Shown here: positions 8,307 through 17,062 of the stretch, one piece after another
Layout of the letters: each line of letters opens with the position of its first letter
Numbering within the stretch: position 1 is the first letter of the stretch
Assembly: GCA_015482705.2 (NCBI GenBank)
Contig: JADMLA020000031.1
Location: forward strand, 1 to 20,644
Source of the DNA: Prosthecochloris sp.
GTDB taxonomy: Bacteria > Bacteroidota > Chlorobiia > Chlorobiales > Chlorobiaceae
Direction: 5' to 3'
Length of the DNA stretch: 20,644 nucleotides
The notes under the pieces: generated by a model
Database searches by the model: none
The model's input: only the letters and a program-made list of their open reading frames with translations
Told to the model about the DNA's origin: nothing
Made by a program: the position numbers and the translations under genes

Positions 8307-11300
8307 ATGTTTGAACGATTTATTAACAGGCCGGTTCTCGCAACGGTAATATCGGTATTTTTTGTTCTGCTTGGCTTGATAGGTATTACCCAGCTTCCGC
8401 TTACGCAGTTCCCCGACATCGCACCCCCGGCAGTGTCCGTTTCGGCGACTTATCCTGGCGCCGATGCTGAGACTATTGCCCGTTCGGTCGCTCCATCACT
8501 CGAAGAGGCGATCAATGGTGTCGATGGTATGACTTATATGACATCGACATCGAGCAATGACGGTTCCCTTGCGATCAACGTTTTTTTCAGGCTCGGTACA
8601 GATCCTGACCAGGCGGCTGTCAATGTACAGAACAGGGTTGCAACCGCAACCAGCCAGTTACCCGAAGAGGTGACGAGATTCGGGGTGACGACTGCCAAAA
8701 CGCAGAACAGTATGATAATGGTTGTGACGTTGTACAGTGATGACCCTGATACATACGATGCAGCCTTTTTACAGAATTATGCAAAGATCAATCTGATTCC
8801 TGATATTCAGCGCGTTGACGGTGTCGGGCAGACCGAGGTTTTCGGGGCGAGAGACTACTCGATGCGTATTTGGCTCAAGCCTGACAAAATGGCGGCTTAC
8901 TCGGTATCTCCTCAGGAAGTGATTGCTGCAGTTCAGAGCCAGAACGTCGAGGCAGCACCAGGCAGGTTCGGTGAGAATGCCGGTGAGGCTCTCGAGCTGA
9001 TCATCCGGTACAAGGGGAAAATGAAAGAGCCGGGTGAATATGGCAGCATCATTCTCCGGACCAATACCGATGGCTCGGTTCTGCGACTCAAAGACGTTGC
9101 AAGAATCGAACTCGGCTCATACAGTTATGCTGTCGATGCGGATGCCAACGGGAAAGAGTCTGTGACCATGGCGGTTTACCAGGCTGCCGGTTCGAACTCC
9201 AATGATATTCAGGTTGCTGTACTTGATGTATTGGAAAACGCTTCGCAATCTTTTCCCGAAGGAATCGGTTACATTATTCCTTACAGCACAAAGGAATCGC
9301 TTGACAAGTCGATCGATCAGGTGATTCATACCCTCTTCGAGGCTTTTGCTCTGGTTTTTCTGGTGGTGTTCATTTTCTTGCAGGATTTTCGATCAACGCT
9401 TATTCCGGCAATCGCGGTTCCAGTCGCCATTATTGGAACCTTTTTCTTCATGATCCTATTCGGCTTTTCCATCAACTTGCTGACCTTGTTTGCCCTTGTG
9501 CTCGCTATCGGTATTGTCGTTGATGATGCCATTGTTATCGTCGAAGCTGTTCACGCAAAAATGGAGCAACAGCATCTTCCTGCAAGGACGGCAACGCATA
9601 AGGTTATGAGCGAGATAACCGGCGTGATTATTTCCATTACCCTTGTCATGGCTTCGGTATTTCTCCCGGTCGGTTTTCTTGAAGGCTCGATAGGGATGTT
9701 TTACCGCCAGTTTGCCTTTACTCTCGCAATTGCCATTTTGATTTCGGCTGTCAATGCGTTGACGCTCAGCCCGGCACTGTGTGCTTTATTTCTTGCCGGG
9801 AACGGTGAAGAAAAAAAAGGCTGGTTCAAGCGATTCGAAGAACGCTTTTTCAAGGGGTTCAATGCCGGTTTTGCTGCGGTGACCGAGCGTTATGTCGGTA
9901 CCCTCAGGGTTCTTATTCGCAGGAAATGGTTGAGCCTTGGTGGTCTGGCCGCTGTTTCCGGTCTTGCTTTCTGGATGGCTGTCAGTGCGCCTTCCGGTTT
10001 TATTCCGGATGAAGACAGTAGTTTCTTTATCCTTGCAGCATCGCTTCCTCCCGGAGCATCGCTTGACCGAACGATGGAAGCTCTTGACAAGGTCGAAGGT
10101 GTTCTGCAAGAAGAGGAAAGTGTAAACGATGTGATTTCGGTTGCGGGTTTCGATTTGATAGCCGGAGCAAGTTCACCTTCTGCAGGTGTGGTTTTTATCA
10201 ACCTCAAGGATCCTGAGGAGCGTGGCAGGGTGAAAAATATACACGCTATTATGGGCGGGGTTTCGCAAAAGCTCGTGAGTGTCAATGAGGGTACTTTTTT
10301 CCCGATTCAGCCACCTACAGTTCCCGGCTTCGGTAATGTCGGGGGACTTGAAATCGTATTACAAGACAGGACTTCCGGTACCTTAAAAGAGTTTGAAGCG
10401 ACGGCGAATGGTTATATCGGTGCGCTGATGTCACGTCCTGAAATCTCATTCGCATTTACGACATTCAATACAGGCTATCCACAGTATGAGTTGTTGGTGG
10501 ATGAAGTAAAGGCGAACCAGCTAGGCGTTCAGGTCGATCAACTTCTCGGGGTGATGCAGGCCTATTACGGAAGTATTCAGGCTTCTGATTTCAACCGCTT
10601 CGGTAAATATTACAGGGTTGTTGTGCAGGCGGAACCCGAAGATCGGGCGGACCCTTCTTCTCTCGAGGGGATTTTTGTCAAAAATGCTATGGGTGATATG
10701 GTGCCCATGAATTCACTGGTAAGCCTGAAAAAAGTCTATGGTCCGCAGACTGTCGATCATTTCAATCTTTTCAATGCACTGACCGTCAATGCTGTTGTTT
10801 CACCCGGATACACCACAGGGCAGGCTATCGAAGCGGCTGAACAGGTTGCTGCTGAAGTGCTTCCTGCCGGTTTTTCATATGACTGGAAAGGAATGAGCCG
10901 TGAAGAAATCGAATCGGGAAGTCAGGCCGTGTATATCTTTTTACTATCGCTTGTTTTTGTTTATCTCCTGCTTTCAGCTCAGTACGAAAGTTACATATTG
11001 CCTCTCGCAGTTATTTTCTCGATTCCAACCGGAATTTTGGGTGTCTTTGCTGGAATACAGTTGTTGGGTATAGAAAACAACATCTATGTACAGGTCGCGA
11101 TGATTATGCTGATAGGATTGCTTGCAAAAAATGCAATTCTGATTGTTGAGTTCGCCATTCAAAGGAGGAAATCCGGCCTCACACTCTATGAATCGGCGCT
11201 TGAAGGAGCAAAAGCGAGGTTTCGCCCAATTCTCATGACCTCGTTTACCTTCGCTGTCGGTCTTATGCCTCTTCTCTGGGCATCCGGTCCGTCCGCTCTC

Positions 11301-11474
11301 GGCAATCATTCCATCGGTGCGGCTGCGGTTGGAGGTATGCTCAGCGGTGCGTTGCTTGGTGTGCTGATAATTCCGGTTCTCTATATGCTCTTTCAGTCGC
11401 TTCAGGAAAAAATCAGCGGGCCGCCTCATGATCCTGAGGCCGAGGTTTCTGTTGAAAGATCACTTCACAGGTAA
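8307..11474 (+). CDS. RND multidrug efflux pump, HAE1 type (second system)
   Basis: 1055 residues, full length for an AcrB/MexF/OqxB-type pump. The N-terminus MFERFINRPVLATVISVFFVLLG is the classic first helix of this family. Helix 4 has GIVVDDAI with Asp406-Asp407, and helix 10 has LLAKNAILIVEF with Lys941, matching the Asp407/Asp408/Lys940 proton relay of AcrB. The porter motif TYPGADAETIARSVAPSLEEAINGVDGM is typical of the hydrophobe/amphiphile exporters. It should work as a trimer with the adaptor upstream and the channel downstream, taking substrates from the periplasm or inner-membrane leaflet. Exact substrates (antibiotics, dyes, bile-like compounds or an endogenous metabolite) cannot be inferred. 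It is clearly a different branch from the first pump. Confidence 0.95.
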   Translation: MFERFINRPVLATVISVFFVLLGLIGITQLPLTQFPDIAPPAVSVSATYPGADAETIARSVAPSLEEAINGVDGMTYMTSTSSNDGSLAINVFFRLGTDPDQAAVNVQNRVATATSQLPEEVTRFGVTTAKTQNSMIMVVTLYSDDPDTYDAAFLQNYAKINLIPDIQRVDGVGQTEVFGARDYSMRIWLKPDKMAAYSVSPQEVIAAVQSQNVEAAPGRFGENAGEALELIIRYKGKMKEPGEYGSIILRTNTDGSVLRLKDVARIELGSYSYAVDADANGKESVTMAVYQAAGSNSNDIQVAVLDVLENASQSFPEGIGYIIPYSTKESLDKSIDQVIHTLFEAFALVFLVVFIFLQDFRSTLIPAIAVPVAIIGTFFFMILFGFSINLLTLFALVLAIGIVVDDAIVIVEAVHAKMEQQHLPARTATHKVMSEITGVIISITLVMASVFLPVGFLEGSIGMFYRQFAFTLAIAILISAVNALTLSPALCALFLAGNGEEKKGWFKRFEERFFKGFNAGFAAVTERYVGTLRVLIRRKWLSLGGLAAVSGLAFWMAVSAPSGFIPDEDSSFFILAASLPPGASLDRTMEALDKVEGVLQEEESVNDVISVAGFDLIAGASSPSAGVVFINLKDPEERGRVKNIHAIMGGVSQKLVSVNEGTFFPIQPPTVPGFGNVGGLEIVLQDRTSGTLKEFEATANGYIGALMSRPEISFAFTTFNTGYPQYELLVDEVKANQLGVQVDQLLGVMQAYYGSIQASDFNRFGKYYRVVVQAEPEDRADPSSLEGIFVKNAMGDMVPMNSLVSLKKVYGPQTVDHFNLFNALTVNAVVSPGYTTGQAIEAAEQVAAEVLPAGFSYDWKGMSREEIESGSQAVYIFLLSLVFVYLLLSAQYESYILPLAVIFSIPTGILGVFAGIQLLGIENNIYVQVAMIMLIGLLAKNAILIVEFAIQRRKSGLTLYESALEGAKARFRPILMTSFTFAVGLMPLLWASGPSALGNHSIGAAAVGGMLSGALLGVLIIPVLYMLFQSLQEKISGPPHDPEAEVSVERSLHR

Positions 11475-11529
11475 AGGGAATATGTTTTCTTCAGGAATAC
11501 GAAATTGATAACGAAGAATTATTGAAATA

Positions 11530-12951
11530 ATGAATAGAACGAGAGTACAGGGGATCTTCCTGATCCCCCTGTTTTTCCTGATGCTCTCCGCATGCAGTAC
11601 CGTTGAGGAGTATTCTCAACCGGATCCGGGTATTCCCGGGATGTATCGGGGGGCCGATAAACAGGATTCAGCGTCTGCAGCGGCTCCTTTTGCCGGAACA
11701 GTGCCGTATCGGGCTTTTTTTGTCGATTCTGTCCTGATCAACCTTATCGATGCTGCAATTGAGAACAATCATGATCTTCAGGTTGCCGTAAAGAATATAG
11801 AATATGCCTCTCTTGCTTTGAAGCAGTCAAAATTGGGAAACATACCTACGCTTGATTTCCAGGTGAGCGGAAGCAAAGCGACTACTTCAGATTACAGCAG
11901 TTCCGCTCTATCCACAGGTGAGGATAGTGTCGAGGACTACAATGCATCGTTTTTGTTGTCATGGGAAGCTGATATCTGGGGGAAAATCCGTAACACAAGA
12001 AAGGCTGCGCTGGCTGAGTATCTCCGCACGGTTGAAGCAAGAAAAGCGGTGCATACGAGACTGGTCGCCAACGTTGCTGAAGGGTATTATAATTTGTTGC
12101 TGCTCGATGCACAGCTCGATGTCACGAAAAAAAATCTTGCACTTGCAGAAACCACTCTCACAATGATGCGGTTACAGTATGATGCCGGCCTCGTTACCTC
12201 GCTGGCAGTGGAGCAGCAGGAAGCCAGAAGGTTTGAAATACAGTCCAGCATTGCAGGGATAGAACAGGGTATTGCCGTGCAGGAAAACGCCTTGAGTGTT
12301 CTCTGTGGCAGAATGCCTGAGGAAATAGTTCGCACAGCAAAGCTTTCTGAAATGTCTGCAGAAAACAGTTTATATCCAGGCGTTCCAGCGTTGCTTCTCA
12401 GCAACCGGCCAGATGTCAAAACGGCAGAGATGGCTCTTATGAAAGCTCATGCAGAGAGCGGTGTTGCTTCTGCAAAGCTCTATCCTTCTTTTTCAATCAG
12501 TGCAGAAGCAGGGGCGAATGCGCTCGAGTCGAGTGACTGGTTCAATTTTCCGGGTTCCTTGTTCTCATTTGTTCAAGGTTCGGTTCTTCAACCGGTTTTT
12601 CAGCAGGGAAAGCTCAGAACGGCGTATAAACAGTCAAAAGTTGTGCGTGATCAGGAGGAGATTCTTTTCAGAAAAACAGTTCTCGAAGCTGTACGGGAAG
12701 TATCCGATGCTTTAGTGGCGATACAGAAGCTGGAAAATCGGGAAAAAGCAGTTGAAAAACAGGAACGCATTCTTCTTCAATCGGTTGATAATGCAAACCT
12801 CCTGTTTAAAAGCGGTATGGCCGATTATCTGGAGGTGATTACCGCACAGGCAAATGCGCTCGATGCTTCACTTTCGCTTGCAGATCTTCACCGCCAGCGC
12901 CTTAACGCCAGAACGGAATTGTATAGGGCCTTGGGGGGAGGATGGCAGTGA
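11530..12951 (+). CDS. NodT-family outer-membrane efflux lipoprotein (second system)
   Basis: 473 residues with a lipoprotein signal: RTRVQG, a hydrophobic core IFLIPLFFLML and lipobox LSAC with Cys22. It has the NodT/OprM/OprN pattern, including SWEADIWGKIRNTRKAALAEYL in the first repeat, LLSNRPDVKTAEMAL near the middle, PSFSISAEAG strands, and a C-terminal helix ending at LGGGW, the normal end of this family. It forms the outer-membrane channel for the pump encoded 55 bases upstream. Together with the adaptor it completes a standard tripartite exporter. No terminator is obvious after the stop codon. Confidence 0.93.
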   Translation: MNRTRVQGIFLIPLFFLMLSACSTVEEYSQPDPGIPGMYRGADKQDSASAAAPFAGTVPYRAFFVDSVLINLIDAAIENNHDLQVAVKNIEYASLALKQSKLGNIPTLDFQVSGSKATTSDYSSSALSTGEDSVEDYNASFLLSWEADIWGKIRNTRKAALAEYLRTVEARKAVHTRLVANVAEGYYNLLLLDAQLDVTKKNLALAETTLTMMRLQYDAGLVTSLAVEQQEARRFEIQSSIAGIEQGIAVQENALSVLCGRMPEEIVRTAKLSEMSAENSLYPGVPALLLSNRPDVKTAEMALMKAHAESGVASAKLYPSFSISAEAGANALESSDWFNFPGSLFSFVQGSVLQPVFQQGKLRTAYKQSKVVRDQEEILFRKTVLEAVREVSDALVAIQKLENREKAVEKQERILLQSVDNANLLFKSGMADYLEVITAQANALDASLSLADLHRQRLNARTELYRALGGGWQ

Positions 12952-13050
12952 CGTCGAGGTGATAGATTTTTCGGAGTCGGCTTGCTTTTACAATTTTTTT
13001 ATATTTTACGGTTGTAAGGTTATTTTTTTCTACAGGTAAACTGGAGAAAT

Positions 13051-13302
13051 ATGGCTAATTCAACTGAGAATACTTTTCTGGATGACCCCCTAAAAATTAC
13101 CGGGGCGCTAGTGGGGGGGGCTTTTCTTCTTTCACCTCTTGGCAGGCCTATTCTTCGGGGTGCCTCACGGTTGGCATTGACCGGGCTGGGTCTTTACGCT
13201 GCAGGTAAGGCAGCGGGTAAGGCTGCAGATGCTTTCATTGATTTTACCGATCCTTCGGATAAAGATACGGAAGCGGAATATGTTGAAGAACAGTCTGAAT
13301 GA
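13051..13302 (+). CDS. Small Gly-rich membrane protein, unknown function (copy A)
   Basis: 83 residues, preceded by GGAGA at 13043-13047, a good ribosome site for the ATG at 13051. Residues ~15-63 are hydrophobic and rich in Gly and Ala, with spaced glycines (GALVGGAFLLSPLGRPIL, then LTGLGLYAAGKAAGKAA), suggesting one or two helices packing through small residues. The tail is strongly acidic (DPSDKDTEAEYVEEQSE). No signal peptidase site or catalytic motif is seen. It aligns with the next gene over about 40 residues (GGA-LL-P-G-P and GLGL-A-G), so the two appear to be paralogues. I do not recognise the family. The nearby efflux operon runs in the same direction, but a link is unproven. Confidence 0.7.
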   Translation: MANSTENTFLDDPLKITGALVGGAFLLSPLGRPILRGASRLALTGLGLYAAGKAAGKAADAFIDFTDPSDKDTEAEYVEEQSE

Positions 13303-13347
13303 AGTTTATTCGCATGTATTGTTAACGTGAAACCGGATGAGTTTGAT

Positions 13348-13617
13348 ATGCCTGATACCAATTCACAATCAAATACTCTTTTAACTGCTGTTGGTATTGG
13401 AGGTGCGGCATTACTCGTTCCTCCTATTGGTGTACCACTGGTTATTCATGCTGTTAGTGGTGCTCTGGTTGGGGGGCTTGGTCTCGCTGCGACAGGAGTT
13501 CTTCTTGGACCGGTCGTTGCCAATATGCCCCAGGCCAAACCAGCTCAGCCTCAGAGTGTCTCTCAACCTCAGGAAAGTGTTCAGCCGCCACAGCCGAAGG
13601 AGTCTGAGCAGTCATAG
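13348..13617 (+). CDS. Small Gly-rich membrane protein, unknown function (copy B)
   Basis: 89 residues from the ATG at 13348. A GTG at 13327 is also in frame, but GGATGA at 13335-13340 is well placed for 13348. Residues ~11-58 are hydrophobic and glycine-rich (AVGIGGAALLVPPIGVP, then GALVGGLGLAATGVLLG), followed by a tail of Pro, Gln, Ser and Glu that is probably disordered. The hydrophobic part matches the neighbour upstream in spacing and sequence, while the tails are unrelated (acidic in one, Pro/Gln-rich in the other). It ends 18 bases before the end of the convergent gene at 13636. Function unknown; it could be a membrane-associated or oligomer-forming scaffold. Confidence 0.65.
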   Translation: MPDTNSQSNTLLTAVGIGGAALLVPPIGVPLVIHAVSGALVGGLGLAATGVLLGPVVANMPQAKPAQPQSVSQPQESVQPPQPKESEQS

Positions 13618-13635
13618 GATGAAGAATAGGTTTAC

Positions 13636-15792
13636 TTATTTCTCTATCTCTTTCTTGTTTACGGTTGAAAGAATCTTTCGAAGTTCTTCAGAAGAATGAA
13701 CCGGCAGGCTGCATGTCTGATGAGCACAGACATATGCGGCATCAATTGTTGTTTGACGCGCAACGCTTTCTAAAAAAGGGGTTGTTTCCGCATTACTACT
13801 GCCTGAAGTGTGAACGATAATCGTGTCAGGCAGATACATTTCTCCCACTGTGTTTTTAAGGCTCTTCATTGTATTGCTTTGCGGGTCACCGGCAAGAATA
13901 ATCTGACGTGTACCGTAGAGTGGCAGCATGATTGTTTTGAGCAGATAAGGCAACTGCCTGCAATTTTCCTTGAGTGTTGTACTGAAATACGCAACAGTGT
14001 TGTCTGCGATTACTCTAAAATCATCACGGTCAAGCATATCTGCCAAACGGTAAAGAGACCTCACGGTTACTGAATTTGGAGAGGGTTCGGCACCATCGTA
14101 ATCCTCTTTCATGCGTATCGGGATGGTGGGATCGTCCGATGCAGCATTGAAAAAACCTCCCGACACATCATCGAAAAACAATTCGATCTGCTTTTCCATA
14201 AGTGTGACGGTCTGCTTCAGGTAGATGTTTTCGGACGAGACTTCATAAAGGTCGATCAGCCCCTGTATGAAAAACGCGTAATCGTCAGCTTTGCCGTCGA
14301 TACCGGCCTGGCCTTTCCGGAAACGCCGAAGCAGCCTTCCTTCACTGCTGCAATAGAGGTTTGCGAGGATGAAATCCGCAGCTTTCAGAGCTACATCGAG
14401 ATAGTGCTGATTTTGAAGAGCTGAAGAGGCTTTTGACAGAGCCGAGATCATCAGGCCGTTCCACGATGTGAGGATCTTGTCATCCAGATGCGGTCTGGGC
14501 CTTTTTTTCCTTGCAAGCAGCAGCTTTTTTCGTGCTTCGGCCATGCGTTCGACGATTGTTTCTACAGGTAAGGAGTGCTTTTCCGCAGCGGCAGCGACGG
14601 AATGCTTAATGGAGAGGATGTTTCGCCCGGCAAACTCCACATGCGGATCATCCATGACGTTTCCATTGAATTCAACACCATGTATGAAACAAAAGATGCT
14701 TGTTTCAAGGGGATCGAGCACCTCTGTAATTTCTTTATGGGACCAGGTATAAAACGCTCCTTCTTTTTTTATGTCGCTTTTTTTATCCGGAAAACTGTCG
14801 GCATCTTCAGCAGAATAAAACCCTCCATCGCTGTCGGTCATATCACAGAGAACATAGTTGAGGATATCGTCGGCGAGGTCGGCATAAAGGCTTTTGCCGG
14901 TTATCTGGTAAGCTTCTACAGCTACAATTGCCAGCTGTGCATTGTCGTAAAGCATTTTTTCGAAATGCGGAGTGTGCCACCGTTCATCGGTCGAGTAGCG
15001 GGCAAATCCGCCGCCACCGAGATTTTTTATGCTCAATTGGTCGTGAATGCCTCCTGCCGCCATTTTCCTTAACGTAAAGAGAGCCATTTCCAGCGCGTCC
15101 TGCTTTCCGGTATGATGGGAGTAGGCGAACAGAAATTCGAGGATGGAAGGCTGAGGAAATTTCGGTGCATTACCGAAACCTCCATTTTCCTTGTCGAACA
15201 TTTCAGCAAACGTTGTTGCTGCATGATGGAAAATATCTCTATTCAATTGGGTTTCCTCGGGTTTACTCAGGGAGAGGGCTTCAAGCTGGCCGTTCATATC
15301 TGCTGCTGCAGAGACAAGCCGGCTTCGGTCTTCTTTCCAGGCCCGTTCGATTGACAGCAACAGTGACAGAAATCCTGGTCTGCCATAACGGTCTTTGGGT
15401 GGAAAATAGGTGCCGCCGTAAAACGGTTCGAGATTGGATGTGAGCCATACCGACATCGGCCAACCGCCACTACCTGTTGTCGCCTGGACATAAGTCATAT
15501 ACAACTTGTCTATGTCCGGGCGTTCCTCTCTATCGACCTTGACCGGAACGAACGATCTGTTCAGGATCTCTGCTATTGTATCGTTTTCAAACGATTCATG
15601 TTCCATTACATGACACCAGTGGCAGGTGGAATAGCCGACTGAAAGGAAGATCGGTTTCTGTTCATTGCTGGCTTTGTCGAATGCAAGGTCGTTCCATGGG
15701 TACCATTCGACTGGATTATACGCATGCTGCAGTAAGTAGGGGCTTGTTTCTTTGGCCAGAAGGTTGGGTTTTCGTTTTGAAGGTATTGGCAT
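13636..15792 (-). CDS. YyaL/SSP411-family protein: thioredoxin-fold domain plus six-hairpin barrel
   Basis: 718 residues, normal for the family related to Bacillus YyaL and mammalian SPATA20. The N-terminal DUF255 domain (about 8-170) starts with the signature SPYLLQHAYNPVEWYPW and contains the redox-type motif CHWC at 57-60, then VDREERPDIDKLYM and GGWPMSVWL. The rest (about 190-690) resembles an (alpha/alpha)6 barrel of the N-acylglucosamine-epimerase/glycosidase type, with GGGGFARYSTDERWHTPHFEKMLYDN as a conserved block. No signal peptide is seen, so it is probably cytosolic. The biochemical role of this family is not settled; a redox or sugar-related role is inferred from the folds. It is divergent from an MsrB-MsrA gene, which fits thiol redox or protein repair. 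No good ribosome site precedes the ATG. Confidence 0.9.
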   Translation of the reverse strand: MPIPSKRKPNLLAKETSPYLLQHAYNPVEWYPWNDLAFDKASNEQKPIFLSVGYSTCHWCHVMEHESFENDTIAEILNRSFVPVKVDREERPDIDKLYMTYVQATTGSGGWPMSVWLTSNLEPFYGGTYFPPKDRYGRPGFLSLLLSIERAWKEDRSRLVSAAADMNGQLEALSLSKPEETQLNRDIFHHAATTFAEMFDKENGGFGNAPKFPQPSILEFLFAYSHHTGKQDALEMALFTLRKMAAGGIHDQLSIKNLGGGGFARYSTDERWHTPHFEKMLYDNAQLAIVAVEAYQITGKSLYADLADDILNYVLCDMTDSDGGFYSAEDADSFPDKKSDIKKEGAFYTWSHKEITEVLDPLETSIFCFIHGVEFNGNVMDDPHVEFAGRNILSIKHSVAAAAEKHSLPVETIVERMAEARKKLLLARKKRPRPHLDDKILTSWNGLMISALSKASSALQNQHYLDVALKAADFILANLYCSSEGRLLRRFRKGQAGIDGKADDYAFFIQGLIDLYEVSSENIYLKQTVTLMEKQIELFFDDVSGGFFNAASDDPTIPIRMKEDYDGAEPSPNSVTVRSLYRLADMLDRDDFRVIADNTVAYFSTTLKENCRQLPYLLKTIMLPLYGTRQIILAGDPQSNTMKSLKNTVGEMYLPDTIIVHTSGSSNAETTPFLESVARQTTIDAAYVCAHQTCSLPVHSSEELRKILSTVNKKEIEK

Positions 15793-15805
15793 TTGTGGAT
15801 TGATT

Positions 15806-15819
15806 GATTGACGATTGAC
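15806..15819 (-). repeat. Two tandem heptamers in front of the YyaL-type gene
   Basis: On the minus strand GTCAATC occurs twice in tandem, followed by AATCAATC and then the start codon region of the gene ending at 15792. GTCAATC differs by one base from GTCACTC of the heptamer array at 2814-2897, and both lie in the last ~30 bases before a start codon. Two units alone could be chance. Confidence 0.4.
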
Positions 15820-15832
15820 TATAGAACAACTC

Positions 15833-15852
15833 TGTGAACAAGGAAGTTCACA
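15833..15852. promoter_or_regulatory. Inverted repeat between the divergent redox genes
   Basis: TGTGAAC and GTTCACA, 7-bp perfect arms separated by 6 bases, lie almost midway in the 130-base region between the minus-strand YyaL-type gene and the MsrBA gene. The layout suits an operator for one regulator controlling both. The arms recall CRP-type TGTGA/TCACA half-sites, but the spacing (10 instead of 6) is not CRP-like. Binding protein unknown. Confidence 0.45.
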
Positions 15853-15922
15853 ATAGTGAAACCCTGTGGTGTAATAAATGGTTATAGAGGTATGTGTTCA
15901 TGATTTAATATTGGAGTGAAAA

Positions 15923-16927
15923 ATGAGATATGGTAGGTTTTTGTCTGTATCAGCGATGGTAGTACTTGCATTGACTGTGGCTTCATGTAATACGCAGCAG
16001 CCTGAAGCCGCGGAAAAAACTGCAAAAAATGAATTATTAGAAACGGAGGATGTGATGACGTACAAGACCTTGACACCGGAAGAAGAGAAAGTGATCGTTA
16101 ATAAAGGAACTGAGATGCCGTTTACCGGTGAATATGTCTATAACAAGGATGATGGAACGTATGTCTGTAAGCGTTGTGATGCTCCGCTTTTCCGTTCATC
16201 AGACAAGTTCGATTCCGGTACTGGATGGCCGAGCTTCGATGATGAAATACCCGGGGCGATAAAAAAAGAGACCGATGCGGATGGCAGAAGAACTGAAATT
16301 CTTTGTGCCAATTGTGGAGCGCATCTCGGTCATGTATTTTACAACGAAGGATTTACCGATAAGAATGCGCGGTATTGTGTCAATTCGATCTCGCTTGACT
16401 TCAGTAGGGAAGGTGGCGCTGATACAGCCGTGACCGGTACGACAGAGAAGGCGGTTTTTGCTGGAGGATGCTTTTGGGGAGTGGAATATCATTTTCAAAA
16501 GGTTCCAGGAGTAAAAGCCGTGATATCGGGTTATACTGGTGGCAGTAAGCCGGATCCAACGTATAAGGAGGTTTCTTCCGGTACCACCGGGCATGCCGAA
16601 GCTGTTGAGGTTGAATATGATCCTTCCATCGTTTCATACGAGAAGCTCGCAAAACTCTTTTTTGAGATCCATGACCCGACTCAGGTTGACCGTCAGGGGC
16701 CCGATATTGGTTCGCAGTACCGTTCTGCAGTTTATTATGCAAACGACAAGCAGAAAAAAGTTGCGGAAAAGCTGATTTCAGAGTTGGAAACAAAAGGTTA
16801 TGATGTTGCAACTAAGTTGGAGCCTGCGGAGAAATTTTATCCGGCGGAAGACTACCATCAGGACTATTATGCAAAGACAGGTCATCAACCTTATTGTCAT
16901 ATCTACCAAAAAAGATTTGCCGAGTAA
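15923..16927 (+). CDS. msrBA: Lipoprotein MsrB-MsrA fusion, methionine sulfoxide reductase
   Basis: 334 residues. A lipoprotein signal (RYGRF, hydrophobic core, VASC with Cys22) would anchor it to a membrane on the periplasmic side. MsrB comes first (about 46-162): zinc cysteines at 82/85 and 128/131, SGTGWPSF at 98-105, and catalytic Cys152 in RYCVNSISLDF; it reduces Met-R-sulfoxide. MsrA follows (about 175-330): GGCFWG with catalytic Cys183, GYTGG, GHAEAVEVEYDP and the C-terminal HQPYCHIY with Cys325, which may resolve the disulfide; it reduces Met-S-sulfoxide. GGAG at 15914-15917 supports the start at 15923. A second start at 16055 (Met45) with CGGAGGA just upstream would give a cytosolic enzyme beginning at MTYKTLTPEE, the usual start of unexported MsrB. 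The upstream neighbour is a divergent thioredoxin-fold protein. Confidence 0.95.
   Translation: MRYGRFLSVSAMVVLALTVASCNTQQPEAAEKTAKNELLETEDVMTYKTLTPEEEKVIVNKGTEMPFTGEYVYNKDDGTYVCKRCDAPLFRSSDKFDSGTGWPSFDDEIPGAIKKETDADGRRTEILCANCGAHLGHVFYNEGFTDKNARYCVNSISLDFSREGGADTAVTGTTEKAVFAGGCFWGVEYHFQKVPGVKAVISGYTGGSKPDPTYKEVSSGTTGHAEAVEVEYDPSIVSYEKLAKLFFEIHDPTQVDRQGPDIGSQYRSAVYYANDKQKKVAEKLISELETKGYDVATKLEPAEKFYPAEDYHQDYYAKTGHQPYCHIYQKRFAE
16044..16057 (+). promoter_or_regulatory. Internal ribosome site and start codon inside msrBA
   Basis: CGGAGGA (16044-16050) followed four bases later by ATG at 16055, in frame with the MsrB domain and located just after the signal peptide and linker. This is the strongest Shine-Dalgarno sequence of the gene. 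It may produce a signal-less form. Confidence 0.5.
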
Positions 16928-16944
16928 CGTTTTTCGATATACGT

Positions 16945-16977
16945 AAACACGCTAGGTCTCCGCTGAGCGTTGTTTGC
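16945..16977 (+). terminator. Possible terminator after msrBA
   Basis: AAACACGCT and AGCGTTGTTT can pair as a stem with one bulged T and a 12-base loop, ending in TTT, about 20 bases after the stop codon of msrBA. The U tail is short, so termination would be weak. Confidence 0.35.
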
Positions 16978-17022
16978 TTCATATAGAGTGGTAATCTTTC
17001 CTGTTCTTACGTTCTTTTTTGT

Positions 17023-17028
17023 TATATT
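17023..17028 (+). promoter_or_regulatory. Candidate -10 box upstream of the NifX-like gene
   Basis: TATATT in an AT-rich stretch preceded by TTCTTTTTTGT. No clear -35 box is found at the right distance. It would start a transcript near 17035 that includes the palindrome at 17063 and the mini-gene at 17090. Confidence 0.3.
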
Positions 17029-17062
17029 GCGATCATATGCTCAATATTTATGTTGTTATCGA

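Noticed and set aside
10974..11429. Minus-strand open frame of 151 codons within the second pump
   Set aside because: Composition rich in Arg, Asn and His as expected from antisense reading; overlaps the conserved C-terminal half of the pump.
6057..12951. A new composite defence or mobile island
   Set aside because: All genes are standard efflux and regulator families; no integrase, transposase, repeats at the ends or defence domains were found.
14575..15072. Plus-strand open frame of 165 codons opposite the YyaL-type gene
   Set aside because: It is antisense to a well-conserved family region including the GGGGFARYSTDERWH block.
15833..15852. CRP/FNR site in front of msrBA
   Set aside because: Half-sites resemble TGTGA/TCACA but the spacer is 10 instead of 6 bases, so I kept it only as an unnamed inverted repeat.
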